Shown one piece after another: positions 1 to 5,815 of a stretch of DNA of 20,399 nucleotides (its first letter is position 1; every line of letters begins with the position of its first letter). The stretch is from a virus. The translations under genes were made by a program, and so were the position numbers. Under the pieces are notes generated by a model. That model was given only the letters and a program-made list of their open reading frames with translations, was not told the DNA's origin and did not search any database. The DNA lies in the IMG/VR virus record IMGVR_UViG_3300037175_000183, positions 1 to 20,399 of that record; one strand, 5' to 3'.

Positions 1-53
1 ACAACGTAGCCTAACCATCCCGCCTAGCGCGGGCACGGTCATGGAGCCACACA

Positions 54-239
54 ATGCTAAATCCGACACGCTTGCTCGATGAAATCTTTGACGCCTCAAC
101 CATGCCGGACGATCCGCTGGCCGTGGCCCTGGCGAAGCAGTACGACTTTGCGTGCTCTGTTCACGATGAGTGGCGTAAGTTTGAGTCCGCGCATTGGCTT
201 GCGCAGGCCAAAGAGTTTTCACGGTTGCACACGAACTGA
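54..239 (+). CDS. Small hypothetical protein (61 aa)
   Basis: A 61-residue acidic soluble protein that I do not recognise. It has no membrane segment, signal peptide or cysteine pair; a single cysteine sits mid-protein, and the second half (DEWRKFESAHWLAQAKEF) looks helical and amphipathic. A GGAG at 44-47 sits at good distance before the ATG. The gene ends 11 bases before the next plus-strand gene, so the two probably form a small transcription unit continuing from outside the window. The region before it (1-53) holds a short CCCGC/GCGGG dyad at about 20-34 and nothing else I can identify. Confidence 0.6.
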   Translation: MLNPTRLLDEIFDASTMPDDPLAVALAKQYDFACSVHDEWRKFESAHWLAQAKEFSRLHTN

Positions 240-250
240 GGAGGTCTTGA

Positions 251-592
251 ATGTACCCATTGCAATGGCAGGATTATGCGTGGATTGGTGGATTTTTGGT
301 TGTTGTTTTGGCGTTGTTCCTGTATTGGCGCGAAAAAGTCCGCCGTTGGATTGAGGAAGACCGACTGGAACGCGAGCGGCGGCACCAGCAAGAGGCATTT
401 GCCATCGCCTACGCGCCAACGCCCATCGTTGCCGCTCCAGAGGCACGGCACCCCCTTGATGCCGTGCCATATCCCCTCACGCCTTCAGATCGTCATCATG
501 AGCCAGAACCTGAAGCACCGCTTCCCCCACTCTCATCAAGCGATCTTCGATCACCTGGTAGGTCGAGCCCATCTCTGAGGCGCGCTTTATAG
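251..592 (+). CDS. Small single-span membrane protein (113 aa)
   Basis: A very strong ribosome binding site (GAGGAGG at 239-245) precedes the ATG. Residues about 9-26 form one hydrophobic helix, followed at once by a dense run of Arg, Lys and Glu (residues 27-46). The positive-inside rule therefore puts the C-terminal part in the cytoplasm with the short N-terminus outside. The rest is a Pro/Ala/Glu-rich tail. No family is recognised. The topology argues against an inner-membrane spanin, whose bulk is periplasmic. Its last 116 bases lie antisense to the well-supported HD hydrolase gene on the other strand, so the C-terminal 38 residues are the least certain part. Confidence 0.6.
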   Translation: MYPLQWQDYAWIGGFLVVVLALFLYWREKVRRWIEEDRLERERRHQQEAFAIAYAPTPIVAAPEARHPLDAVPYPLTPSDRHHEPEPEAPLPPLSSSDLRSPGRSSPSLRRAL

Positions 593-848
593 GGGTTGGA
601 AGGTCAACCAGGTACGCCTCGGCGGCGTCGTGCAGAAGACCCCAAAGCGCATTTTCCGAGTTGCAGACGTTCGACGTGTGCCAGGAGTGCGTAGCCACCG
701 AATAGAAACTCTTGCAGTGGCCGGCGAACCGGCACTGCTGAGACAAGGCATGCGCGATGTCGACGATATCAATCTCGTCAGCACGCGGATCAATTGGCCA
801 AAACTGGCGGCCCGTGTAGGTCTGCATCCAGTCTCCCTTACGTTTCAT
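477..848 (-). CDS. HD-domain phosphohydrolase (YfbR-like), 123 aa
   Basis: A small HD-superfamily hydrolase. Counting from the ATG at 848, the metal-binding set is visible as H54 (VATH), the doublet H73-D74 (GLLHDAAE) and D82 (VDLP). The opening TGRQFWPIDPRADEIDI is typical of phage and bacterial proteins related to 5'-deoxynucleotidases such as YfbR. It probably removes phosphate from a nucleotide; the substrate cannot be read from sequence. The start at 848 is chosen because GGAGGT sits just upstream and the ATG overlaps the stop of the preceding gene as ATGA, which implies translational coupling to the DUF5131 gene. A longer frame to 917 lies wholly inside that gene. The C-terminus overlaps a plus-strand ORF antisense. 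Confidence 0.85.
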   Translation of the reverse strand: MKRKGDWMQTYTGRQFWPIDPRADEIDIVDIAHALSQQCRFAGHCKSFYSVATHSWHTSNVCNSENALWGLLHDAAEAYLVDLPTPIKRASEMGSTYQVIEDRLMRVGEAVLQVLAHDDDLKA

Positions 849-1897
849 TGATTTACCTCCGGGAACTGTTTCCACTCGCGGCCATCCAGCAGCGAGCCAG
901 CAGCTTTCTTGCCGCACTTTAGATATTTCTGATCATCAAACTCAACAACGTGTAGACCTACGCTGTCATCGGTCACCGGCAGATACTCGCCCCACGACTT
1001 GAAGAAGAAAGGCATGCCAGCGGCTTGGCACTGATCGCGCAGGCTCCGCGCCCAGTCCGGATGCATCGGCCTCGCTCCGGGTCCGCTCTCGCCGCCGCAG
1101 ATCGCCCAATCGAGCTTTGGCCCCTTCATGCCCGAGCCGCCAACCGTGCAGAAAGTTCCTCCGCACACGTCAACATAAGCGGGACCGCCGCTGCCTCGCG
1201 TCTCCCACTTGATCGATGTGAGCTTCACCGGCCCGAGAAGCGGCTCGCAACTCACGAACATCACCGCCGCCGGCGTCTGCAACAAAAGCGGAATGCGCTC
1301 ATCCGCTGCCGCCTGGTTCTCCACGCTCACGCCCAGCCAGACGTTTGGAAGTGGCCACTTCCATCCCTCAACCGCTGCGCCAAGGGATACTGTAGATGTT
1401 TTAGTGTCTGTTATCGCATCGCAAAGTGAAAGAATTGCATCGACACGACGGCGCTCCGGGTGAGTGATCCACTCCGTGAGATACGCCAGCATCCGCTCCG
1501 GCTGTTTGGTGAGCACCTGGAAGATATGTTGCGGGCATAGCGCCATCACCGCGAAGATGCGGTCGCGCATTTCATCTGTTATGTTTTTGTGAAACAGGTC
1601 ACTCATCGAGTTCACGAAGATGTGGCGCCGCCGCCCTCTCAAATTTCCGCCAAGAACGCCATATTCCTCATCTACAGACCCCCACTTTAGCGGATCCAGC
1701 AGATGTTTCTCGACTAGCTCAACCTTGCCGGTCCAGTGTCCGTCTTTGGTCAACCCCTCATATGGCTGGCCTTGGCCAGAGAACCGCGCAGCCATCCGCT
1801 CCGCGTAGCAATTCCTGCAACCCTCGCTCACCCGGCTGCATCCGCGCAGAGGGTTCCAGGTACTGTCCGTCCAGTCGATCTTCGTCTTTTCTCCCAT
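845..1897 (-). CDS. Phage Gp37/Gp68 family protein (DUF5131), 350 aa
   Basis: A full-length member of the phage Gp37/Gp68 family (DUF5131), widespread in phages and prophages and without a settled biochemical role. The diagnostic N-terminus is clear: KIDWTDSTWNPLRGC then a cysteine triad C20-x6-C27-x2-C30 (GCSRVSEGCRNCYAE). Later come the conserved HIFVNSMSDLFH, FQVLTKQPERM, NVWLGVSVENQ and WAICGGESGPGARPM segments. The cysteine triad and the barrel-like repeats suggest metal or iron-sulfur binding, and a distant link to radical-SAM enzymes has been proposed for the family; this is not shown here. A GGAGGG lies just before the ATG. The gene is first after the putative origin region and is coupled by ATGA to the HD hydrolase downstream. 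Confidence 0.92.
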   Translation of the reverse strand: MGEKTKIDWTDSTWNPLRGCSRVSEGCRNCYAERMAARFSGQGQPYEGLTKDGHWTGKVELVEKHLLDPLKWGSVDEEYGVLGGNLRGRRRHIFVNSMSDLFHKNITDEMRDRIFAVMALCPQHIFQVLTKQPERMLAYLTEWITHPERRRVDAILSLCDAITDTKTSTVSLGAAVEGWKWPLPNVWLGVSVENQAAADERIPLLLQTPAAVMFVSCEPLLGPVKLTSIKWETRGSGGPAYVDVCGGTFCTVGGSGMKGPKLDWAICGGESGPGARPMHPDWARSLRDQCQAAGMPFFFKSWGEYLPVTDDSVGLHVVEFDDQKYLKCGKKAAGSLLDGREWKQFPEVNQ

Positions 1898-1910
1898 AAT
1901 CCCTCCGAGA

Positions 1911-1946
1911 CGGGTATTACTGTCTGAAAGATCATATAAATACCCG
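1911..1946. promoter_or_regulatory. Perfect 8-bp inverted repeat with -10-like box, upstream of DUF5131 gene
   Basis: CGGGTATT at 1911-1918 and AATACCCG at 1939-1946 are exact inverted copies 20 bases apart. They bracket a minus-strand TATGAT (1936-1931) that is one base off the -10 consensus. The element sits 14 bases before the minus-strand start at 1897, next to that gene's ribosome binding site. It could be a repressor operator or an mRNA leader stem. No convincing -35 box was found. A short trinucleotide run (GTA repeats, 1946-1958) abuts it. Confidence 0.5.
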
Positions 1947-1963
1947 TAGTAGTAGTAGTTCCC

Positions 1964-2144
1964 TGTGGAAAAGTGGATAAATCAACCAACAAGTTTTGTT
2001 TCTATGAGTTGCAAACACTCATCCTGTGGATATTTCTGTGGATCGTTTTGTGGATAATTGCAAAAACCGGTTGAAATCTTTAGTTTCCGCCGTAGTTTTG
2101 CACATTTTCCACAGCCTTATTTTTAACCCCTGTGGAAAATATGC
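1964..2144. other. Candidate replication origin: cluster of DnaA-box-like sites
   Basis: The 273-base gap between two minus-strand genes (1898-2170) is AT-rich and holds seven sites resembling the DnaA box TTWTNCACA. Four fit exactly on one strand or the other: TGTGGAAAA 1964-1972, TGTGGATAA 2049-2057, TTTTCCACA 2105-2113 and TGTGGAAAA 2131-2139. Three are near matches: AGTGGATAA 1972-1980, TGTGGATAT 2025-2033 and TGTGGATCG 2037-2045. The sites at 2025, 2037 and 2049 are spaced exactly 12 bp apart in the same orientation, like iterons. This is the usual look of a DnaA-dependent origin. A plasmid-like iteron or an operator array is the alternative. Confidence 0.55.
2100..2144. repeat. 15-bp inverted repeat (14/15) containing two DnaA-like boxes
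   Basis: GCACATTTTCCACAG (2100-2114) and CTGTGGAAAATATGC (2130-2144) are reverse complements except for one base, with a 15-base AT-rich spacer. Each arm contains a TTTTCCACA-type box, so the element could bind two DnaA protomers head to head or fold into a cruciform. It lies 26 bases downstream, in minus-strand reading order, of the RelA/SpoT-type HD gene's stop. A terminator role is less likely because no U-run follows the arms. Confidence 0.6.
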
Positions 2145-2170
2145 AAAAGTGTGAACCAATACAAACAACC

Positions 2171-2698
2171 TCAATGATTGGAAGTCGTTAAATCGTCCCT
2201 ACTTTTCATAACTCCTTCATCTGGAACAATTCGCGCCGCTGCATCGATGGTCCGCAAAACCCCGAGCGCGTGCTCGTAACGAACCCGCATTTCGGTGGTC
2301 ATATGCCAGCCGTTTTTCTCTCGCGACGGCTTGAGATTGTCTTCCAAGTCGGCAATCTTGATGATCCGGGCTGGAGCCGCGTGGCTCAGACCGTCGATGT
2401 ACTCGCTGTAGCTCTGGCCTTTAGATCGGGTAAGAATTCTGACAAGAGAAAGAAGGCCTTCTCCAAAATATGATCGAATAGCCCCTGTGGTTGTTGCAAG
2501 CACGAGCGGGTCGGCGTCCTCGAGCGTGTCGTGGAGCAAAGCCGCGGCGCGCAGGAATGGTGACGGCATACGCTGAGCGACCCGGATTGGATGCAGGATA
2601 TACGGTTCTCCCGCCTTGTCCTTCTGACCGTTGTGGACCTGAAGGGCAAGCGAAAGCGCGGTGTCAAAGTCGAATTTCTCGCGTGGATCAAAAATCAA
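2171..2698 (-). CDS. RelA/SpoT-type HD hydrolase, stand-alone (MESH1-like), 175 aa
   Basis: The protein matches the hydrolase half of RelA/SpoT enzymes. H22 lies in a VHNGQKDKAGEPYILHP motif, H56-D57 with the catalytic-type pair E60-D61 in AALLHDTLED, and D117 to N121 in RIIKIADLEDN. No synthetase, TGS or ACT region follows, so by length it is a stand-alone hydrolase like MESH1 and small alarmone hydrolases. It may degrade (p)ppGpp, or another nucleotide with a 3'-pyrophosphate; the substrate is inferred. The start is a TTG at 2698 with AGGAGG six bases upstream, inside the last codons of the preceding HTH gene (11-base overlap). An ATG at 2703 is out of frame and stops after two codons. Confidence 0.8.
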   Translation of the reverse strand: MIFDPREKFDFDTALSLALQVHNGQKDKAGEPYILHPIRVAQRMPSPFLRAAALLHDTLEDADPLVLATTTGAIRSYFGEGLLSLVRILTRSKGQSYSEYIDGLSHAAPARIIKIADLEDNLKPSREKNGWHMTTEMRVRYEHALGVLRTIDAAARIVPDEGVMKSRDDLTTSNH

Positions 2699-2975
2699 AG
2701 CATACCTCCTCTAAAACGTGGTGTTGACGGTTAATGCGGATTCCGGCTTCTCTCATCATCCGCGTGATCGTGTTGCGGTGGACGCCCATCAAGTGCGCGG
2801 CGTGTTCGCAGTTCAGTTTGCTCTCCACCAGCGCCACAATCAAAAGTTCACGGCGCCAGGCGTATTCCAGATCGTCCAGAGAAAGACCCATATCGAATCC
2901 GGTGCGCGCTAAGTTGCGCAGGCGTCCATTGAGACTCACCGTGGCTGCAAGTTTTGTGTCAATCATGGTCGGCAT
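2688..2975 (-). CDS. Fis-type helix-turn-helix DNA-binding protein (95 aa)
   Basis: Residues about 43-78 (RELLIVALVESKLNCEHAAHLMGVHRNTITRMMREAGI) form the Fis-type helix-turn-helix familiar from the C-terminus of NtrC-class activators. Here it stands alone, without a receiver or AAA+ domain. It is probably a small transcription factor or nucleoid-like protein; its target is unknown, but the dyads in the downstream gap (1911-2144) are within reach. Two starts are possible, ATG at 2975 or ATG at 2966; neither has a strong ribosome site. It overlaps the preceding gene by 17 bases and the following one by 11, which fits a tightly coupled operon. Confidence 0.75.
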   Translation of the reverse strand: MPTMIDTKLAATVSLNGRLRNLARTGFDMGLSLDDLEYAWRRELLIVALVESKLNCEHAAHLMGVHRNTITRMMREAGIRINRQHHVLEEVCFDF

Positions 2976-3633
2976 TGGTCAGGCCATCCAGAGCTGTCAT
3001 GCGATCGTGGCGCACATCGCTGTAGCTCTTCCATCCCGCCTCGGTAAACTCGCGGCTGTAGACCTCGCCGCGAGGCTTGATGGGATTCCAGTGTTCGTCG
3101 CAGAAGAGAAGGTAGTGCCACACGTCGAACTTCTTTCCGTGGTCGGTCACAGGCGGCTCGCACCAGAGTAGCTTCTTCTGCGCGCCAAAGAAACAGTCAA
3201 GCCACTTTTCAGTGGTCTTCGCGTCCTTCGGCAGACACTGGCGCAGACCGCCATAGTGCTCAGACTCAAAATTCGTTTCGTGAAAACTCAAGCTCAGATG
3301 CCGACAGCGGTCATAGTCAGGGTTCTTCCACCAGCCGGACGTGTGCATCCCCTCGTCGCGGCTGAAGAGCAACAGTGTTCCGGTCGGCGCGTGAAAGCCG
3401 CGAGCAAAGGTCTTATAGCTACATCCTCTGGGCGCTGCCGCTCGTGTGGCAAACATCGGCTTGCCGTCGAAGAGGATCAGTGTGGTGGCCACGGCCTGCA
3501 TCAGCCAGGTCCCGTCAAAGTAGATGCACGGGCCACCGTCACCCATCACCATCAGTTGTAGATTCTTGTTCAACGCCTCCCCCGCTTTCTCTTTGTCTGG
3601 CAGATCTCGGTGATCTTGATGCCGTGAATCCAC
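2959..3633 (-). CDS. Hypothetical protein, Trp/His/Cys-rich (about 197-224 aa)
   Basis: I do not recognise the family. The core (FDGTWLMQAVATTLILFDGKPMFATRAAAP, then LLLFSRDEGMHTSGWWKNPDYDRCRHL and KFDVWHYLLFCDEHWNP) is rich in Trp, His and Cys and reads as a compact soluble domain rather than low-complexity sequence. No catalytic signature is evident. The first 27 residues of the longest frame start from a GTG inside the preceding gene and look unlike the rest. An ATG at 3552 (MVMGDGG) would give 197 residues, but its nearest ribosome site (GGAGG at 3580-3576) is rather far, so the start is open. It overlaps the Fis-type gene downstream, consistent with a shared transcript. Confidence 0.7.
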   Translation of the reverse strand: MDSRHQDHRDLPDKEKAGEALNKNLQLMVMGDGGPCIYFDGTWLMQAVATTLILFDGKPMFATRAAAPRGCSYKTFARGFHAPTGTLLLFSRDEGMHTSGWWKNPDYDRCRHLSLSFHETNFESEHYGGLRQCLPKDAKTTEKWLDCFFGAQKKLLWCEPPVTDHGKKFDVWHYLLFCDEHWNPIKPRGEVYSREFTEAGWKSYSDVRHDRMTALDGLTNADHD

Positions 3634-4262
3634 AGCATCAACTTGCGCTTGATGACGTATTCCTTGGTGCGGTGGCCCTTGGTGTCCTCAACCACCAGCT
3701 TCTTCGGTATTCGACCGCCGCCTCGAAGTTCATCGTCATCGCAAAAGCACTTCAGATAAACAAAATCGGCGATATATACCACGGGGCGTTCGCCGTCTTG
3801 CTTTGGAACTAGCTCGAACGTCACCTGCTCGCGCAGATCTTTGATCAAGCCGGCGCGCTCCCAGGTGTGCAGCTCGATGGATCGGTCATCCTCAGCCTTG
3901 GATGCGTGGCCGCCAGTGGGTCGTGAGTGCATCTTGGCGCCAGAGCCGCCGGTGCAGGCACGACACTTGGGGCGCTTTCGCTTGAGTTGCGCTGGGGCGA
4001 AATCGCTGGCCATCTTGATGTCTCCGCACTCCAGACAAAGAACCTTCTGTTCGTCTGGAGCGGGCAATGGATCAAAAGTCATCTTTCGTCCGATAGCGCC
4101 TGGCGGCAGTGGCGGCAAGTCAAGTTCCATCCCGGTCGCCGTGTTGTTTTTCATATCAAAGACTAAACCTTCGAGCGAAAACCCTAAAGAGGACGATGGA
4201 GTCGCAGTCCCATGTGTGAAATCCGGTTGCTGATGAATTTTTGAGCCTTCAAGCTTCCCCAT
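3570..4262 (-). CDS. DUF1064-like PD-(D/E)xK nuclease with zinc ribbon (230 aa)
   Basis: The C-terminal half resembles DUF1064, a phage family with a PD-(D/E)xK endonuclease fold. In the longest frame the pattern is a conserved GGHASKAEDDRSIELHTWERAG helix, an aspartate in VVYIADF (D189), then E215/D216-x-K218 in VVEDTKG, followed by a basic helix (YVIKRKLM). Upstream of it lies a zinc ribbon with C99-x2-C102 and C123-x2-C126. Together they suggest a DNA-cleaving or junction-processing enzyme; activity is inferred. The start at 4262 is preferred because GGGAG lies eight bases upstream; the frame stays open to 4334, inside the preceding gene. Even so it overlaps that gene by 79 bases. An alternative ATG is at 4154. 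Confidence 0.75.
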   Translation of the reverse strand: MGKLEGSKIHQQPDFTHGTATPSSSLGFSLEGLVFDMKNNTATGMELDLPPLPPGAIGRKMTFDPLPAPDEQKVLCLECGDIKMASDFAPAQLKRKRPKCRACTGGSGAKMHSRPTGGHASKAEDDRSIELHTWERAGLIKDLREQVTFELVPKQDGERPVVYIADFVYLKCFCDDDELRGGGRIPKKLVVEDTKGHRTKEYVIKRKLMLWIHGIKITEICQTKRKRGRR

Positions 4263-4504
4263 ACCAGCCACTCCCATCCTTCCAACCAAAGCGGAGCGCA
4301 GAGCCAAACCCAGCGCCTTCTTGTTGTGCCACATTCAGAGCAGTGCCAGCTTTTCCATTCAGATCCAAGTTGGAACATCTCGTCAGGCGGAATTTTATGT
4401 TCGTTGGCGCACATCAGAACCCGCTTGCGACCGTTCAGGCCGGGGTGGCGTCGGTGGCGCGTGTAGTCTGGCGTCAGGTTCTCCGGGCGGGTGACCGTGC
4501 TCAT
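4184..4504 (-). CDS. Small Cys/Trp-rich protein (106 aa)
   Basis: Recognised only as a small zinc-ribbon-like protein. Cysteines occur in LMCANEHKI, in WHCSECGTTRRR (C-x2-C) and in WVWLCAPLW, and the second half is very rich in Trp. Its ATG overlaps the stop of the preceding ASCH-like gene as ATGA, which is good support for real translation. The last 26 codons overlap the 5' end of the DUF1064-like gene in another frame, so the C-terminal end could be non-native or the neighbour may start later. No function can be assigned beyond possible metal or nucleic-acid binding. Confidence 0.55.
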   Translation of the reverse strand: MSTVTRPENLTPDYTRHRRHPGLNGRKRVLMCANEHKIPPDEMFQLGSEWKSWHCSECGTTRRRWVWLCAPLWLEGWEWLVWGSLKAQKFISNRISHMGLRLHRPL

Positions 4505-5190
4505 TTGCTCACATTATCTAGGTCGTAAACCCAGCGCCACGGCTTGTCGTCGCCGTATTTATCATGCCAGAAACGCATAAACTCACCTCTGGCGAGAATG
4601 ATTCCTGCGCCTAACATCCTAGCCATCTCTTTGATGTGTGGAGCGGAATCGCTGATCTGAATATCGGCTACGTCCTTTTCGGAGAACTTTATAGGTTCAA
4701 ACCCTTCCGCAATCGCGTCCTCTTCGCTGATCTCCGGCCCACGCTCTACCCGTATGCCGGTGACTCGCTTGCGTGTGCGGGACGCCCATGGTGGCATAAA
4801 AAAGGGAGATGCCCAATTCCCCGGTTTTAGACAAACCTTCGGAAGAGCATAATCGGCTGGAACTTCCGGGATTTCCATAGTTCTCTCGGTCCCGTCTGCT
4901 GCATAAACGATGTGCATGGATTCGTAGCACCATGTGCCTGTCCACGTTTCCTTGACGTAGAAGATGTCGCCGACCTGCACCGGGCAAACGCTGTGATATT
5001 TCCAGCAAGGAAAATCTACATCTTTTTCCGCACACCAAAGGCAGATGTTACCGTGAATCTTTGGATACGGAAACATCTTCTCTAATCCCTTTGGCGGTTG
5101 AGCCTTCATCGGCCTTCTATCCTGCGTCTGCCGTCCCTCATGCAGGGCCAGCGCCACGCTTGCAGTGCATAACAATCCTCGCTCTTTCAT
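4501..5190 (-). CDS. ASCH-like phage protein (229 aa)
   Basis: The layout matches a phage family often annotated as ASCH-domain or morphogenesis-associated. It opens LLCTASVALALHEGRQTQDRRPMK, then VGDIFYVKETW (the gDxlwVrEtW signature), PFFMPPWASRTRKRVTGIRVERG, ISEEDAIAEGF and a closing FMRFWHDKYGDDKPWRWVYDL. ASCH proteins have a PUA-like beta-barrel and are thought to bind RNA or modified nucleotides; the role in phages is not settled. The start at 5190 is chosen for the AAGGAG site and because its ATG overlaps the stop of the upstream small ORF as ATGA. A longer frame to 5241 lies inside that ORF. The first 17 codons have a near-identical second copy further upstream (5351-5437). Confidence 0.8.
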   Translation of the reverse strand: MKERGLLCTASVALALHEGRQTQDRRPMKAQPPKGLEKMFPYPKIHGNICLWCAEKDVDFPCWKYHSVCPVQVGDIFYVKETWTGTWCYESMHIVYAADGTERTMEIPEVPADYALPKVCLKPGNWASPFFMPPWASRTRKRVTGIRVERGPEISEEDAIAEGFEPIKFSEKDVADIQISDSAPHIKEMARMLGAGIILARGEFMRFWHDKYGDDKPWRWVYDLDNVSK

Positions 5191-5425
5191 CCCTGCTCCT
5201 TGTAGAAGTTTCCCTTTAACCAATTGAACTGAAAGTCCCAAAGAAAAAACATTGCCTCGAAGATGAATCCCGTCTTGTCAAAGGCGATGTTTATTCCAAA
5301 GCAATACTTGAAGCTGTCTTCGTCCGCAACGCGCCAAATTAACTCAGGTTTCATCCCTGCTCCTTCCATCCCCTACACCGCTCCGCATGCAGGGCCAGCG
5401 CCACGCTTGACGTGCATAACAATCC
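5139..5425. repeat. Partial tandem duplication: 40-bp copies plus 17-bp copies
   Basis: The segments 5139-5178 and 5386-5425 match at 38 of 40 positions; the only differences are adjacent bases (gca versus gac). A second pair, 5185-5201 and 5349-5365, is identical over 17 bases and contains the shared ribosome site and start codon. The first pair encodes the ASCH N-terminus and its truncated copy; the second pair marks the 5' ends of the ASCH gene and of the 55-residue gene. The arrangement implies a duplication of the 5' end of the ASCH gene followed by rearrangement or insertion. Confidence 0.9.
5187..5354 (-). CDS. Small hypothetical protein (55 aa) between duplicated segments
   Basis: A 55-residue aromatic-rich peptide (MKPELIWRVADEDSFKYCFG at its start, ending NFYKEQG) with no recognised family. 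The ATG at 5354 has AGGAG upstream and overlaps the stop of the preceding fragment; its own stop overlaps the ASCH gene's ATG as ATGA. Both junctions use the same 17-base sequence (5185-5201 and 5349-5365), so the gene sits exactly between two copies of one ribosome-site/start cassette. That placement suggests it either arrived with, or was created by, the duplication described under the repeat entry. Confidence 0.6.
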   Translation of the reverse strand: MKPELIWRVADEDSFKYCFGINIAFDKTGFIFEAMFFLWDFQFNWLKGNFYKEQG

Positions 5426-5437
5426 GTGTTCCTTCAC
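5351..5437 (-). pseudogene. Truncated second copy of ASCH gene 5' end (28 codons)
   Basis: From a GTG at 5437, with GAGGTGG upstream at good spacing, the frame reads VKEHGLLCTSSVALALHAER before diverging and stopping at 5351. The ASCH-like protein begins MKERGLLCTASVALALHEGR, so this is a partial copy of its N-terminus. The similarity then stops and a short unrelated end (CRGWKEQG) leads to a stop that overlaps the next ATG. It may be a decayed gene fragment or a short leader peptide kept to couple translation. Which of the two cannot be told from one sequence. Confidence 0.6.
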
Positions 5438-5487
5438 TGCTTCCACCTCACTGGCACCAGCTCTGCGAGTGCCTTCTGTTCGCGCGT

Positions 5488-5748
5488 TCAGACATTACTA
5501 TTCTCCTGTTTTTCCCAGTTCTCCAGGCTCTCCGTAACCGCCAAGTTGACCAGACCGGACCGGCTGAGGCCGCGCTTGCGGGCTCGGGTGTCGATTCTGA
5601 TCAGGATGTCTGCCGCAAAACTCACACAGACTGTCTTCTTAACAGAGCGGTGCGGGGCCTTGCGGAATTTTTTCGATGAGCTATCCAGGTCGATGTTCAC
5701 AAACCAACCGTAGCTGTTTTTGAATAAGAAGTCAAGAAAAATAATCAT
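5488..5748 (-). CDS. Ribbon-helix-helix-like regulator (86 aa)
   Basis: Residues about 40-76 (TVCVSFAADILIRIDTRARKRGLSRSGLVNLAVTESLEN) have the shape of a ribbon-helix-helix domain: a short beta-strand, a helix rich in Arg/Lys, a GLSRS turn and a second helix. It probably acts as a dimeric DNA-binding repressor. It is the first gene of the minus-strand operon and faces the divergent region 5749-5815, so autoregulation and control of the opposite operon are plausible. The N-terminal 20 residues (MIIFLDFLFKNSYGWFV) are oddly hydrophobic and lack a good ribosome site; translation might instead start at a GTG near residue 17. Confidence 0.65.
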   Translation of the reverse strand: MIIFLDFLFKNSYGWFVNIDLDSSSKKFRKAPHRSVKKTVCVSFAADILIRIDTRARKRGLSRSGLVNLAVTESLENWEKQENSNV

Positions 5749-5815
5749 TTCTATATTTTTCTTATTGACATTTTATGTTTTTCGGTTACTCTAAGGTCAG
5801 TTCAGGAGGTTCGCC
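5749..5815. promoter_or_regulatory. Divergent promoter region with consensus -35 box
   Basis: This 67-base AT-rich segment separates the two divergent operons. On the plus strand TTGACA (5765-5770) is a perfect -35 box. The best -10 candidate is TACTCT (5787-5792, spacer 16), which is weak. AGGAGG at 5803-5808 then serves the gene starting at 5816. The minus strand offers only loose AT-rich -10 candidates for the ribbon-helix-helix gene. Confidence 0.5.

Noticed and set aside
849-917. N-terminal extension of the HD hydrolase frame to 917
   Set aside because: Lies entirely inside the DUF5131 gene; the ATG at 848 has GGAGGT and an ATGA overlap, and the family begins near there.
1946-1958. GTA trinucleotide run
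   Set aside because: Only about four units; no sign of a functional microsatellite.
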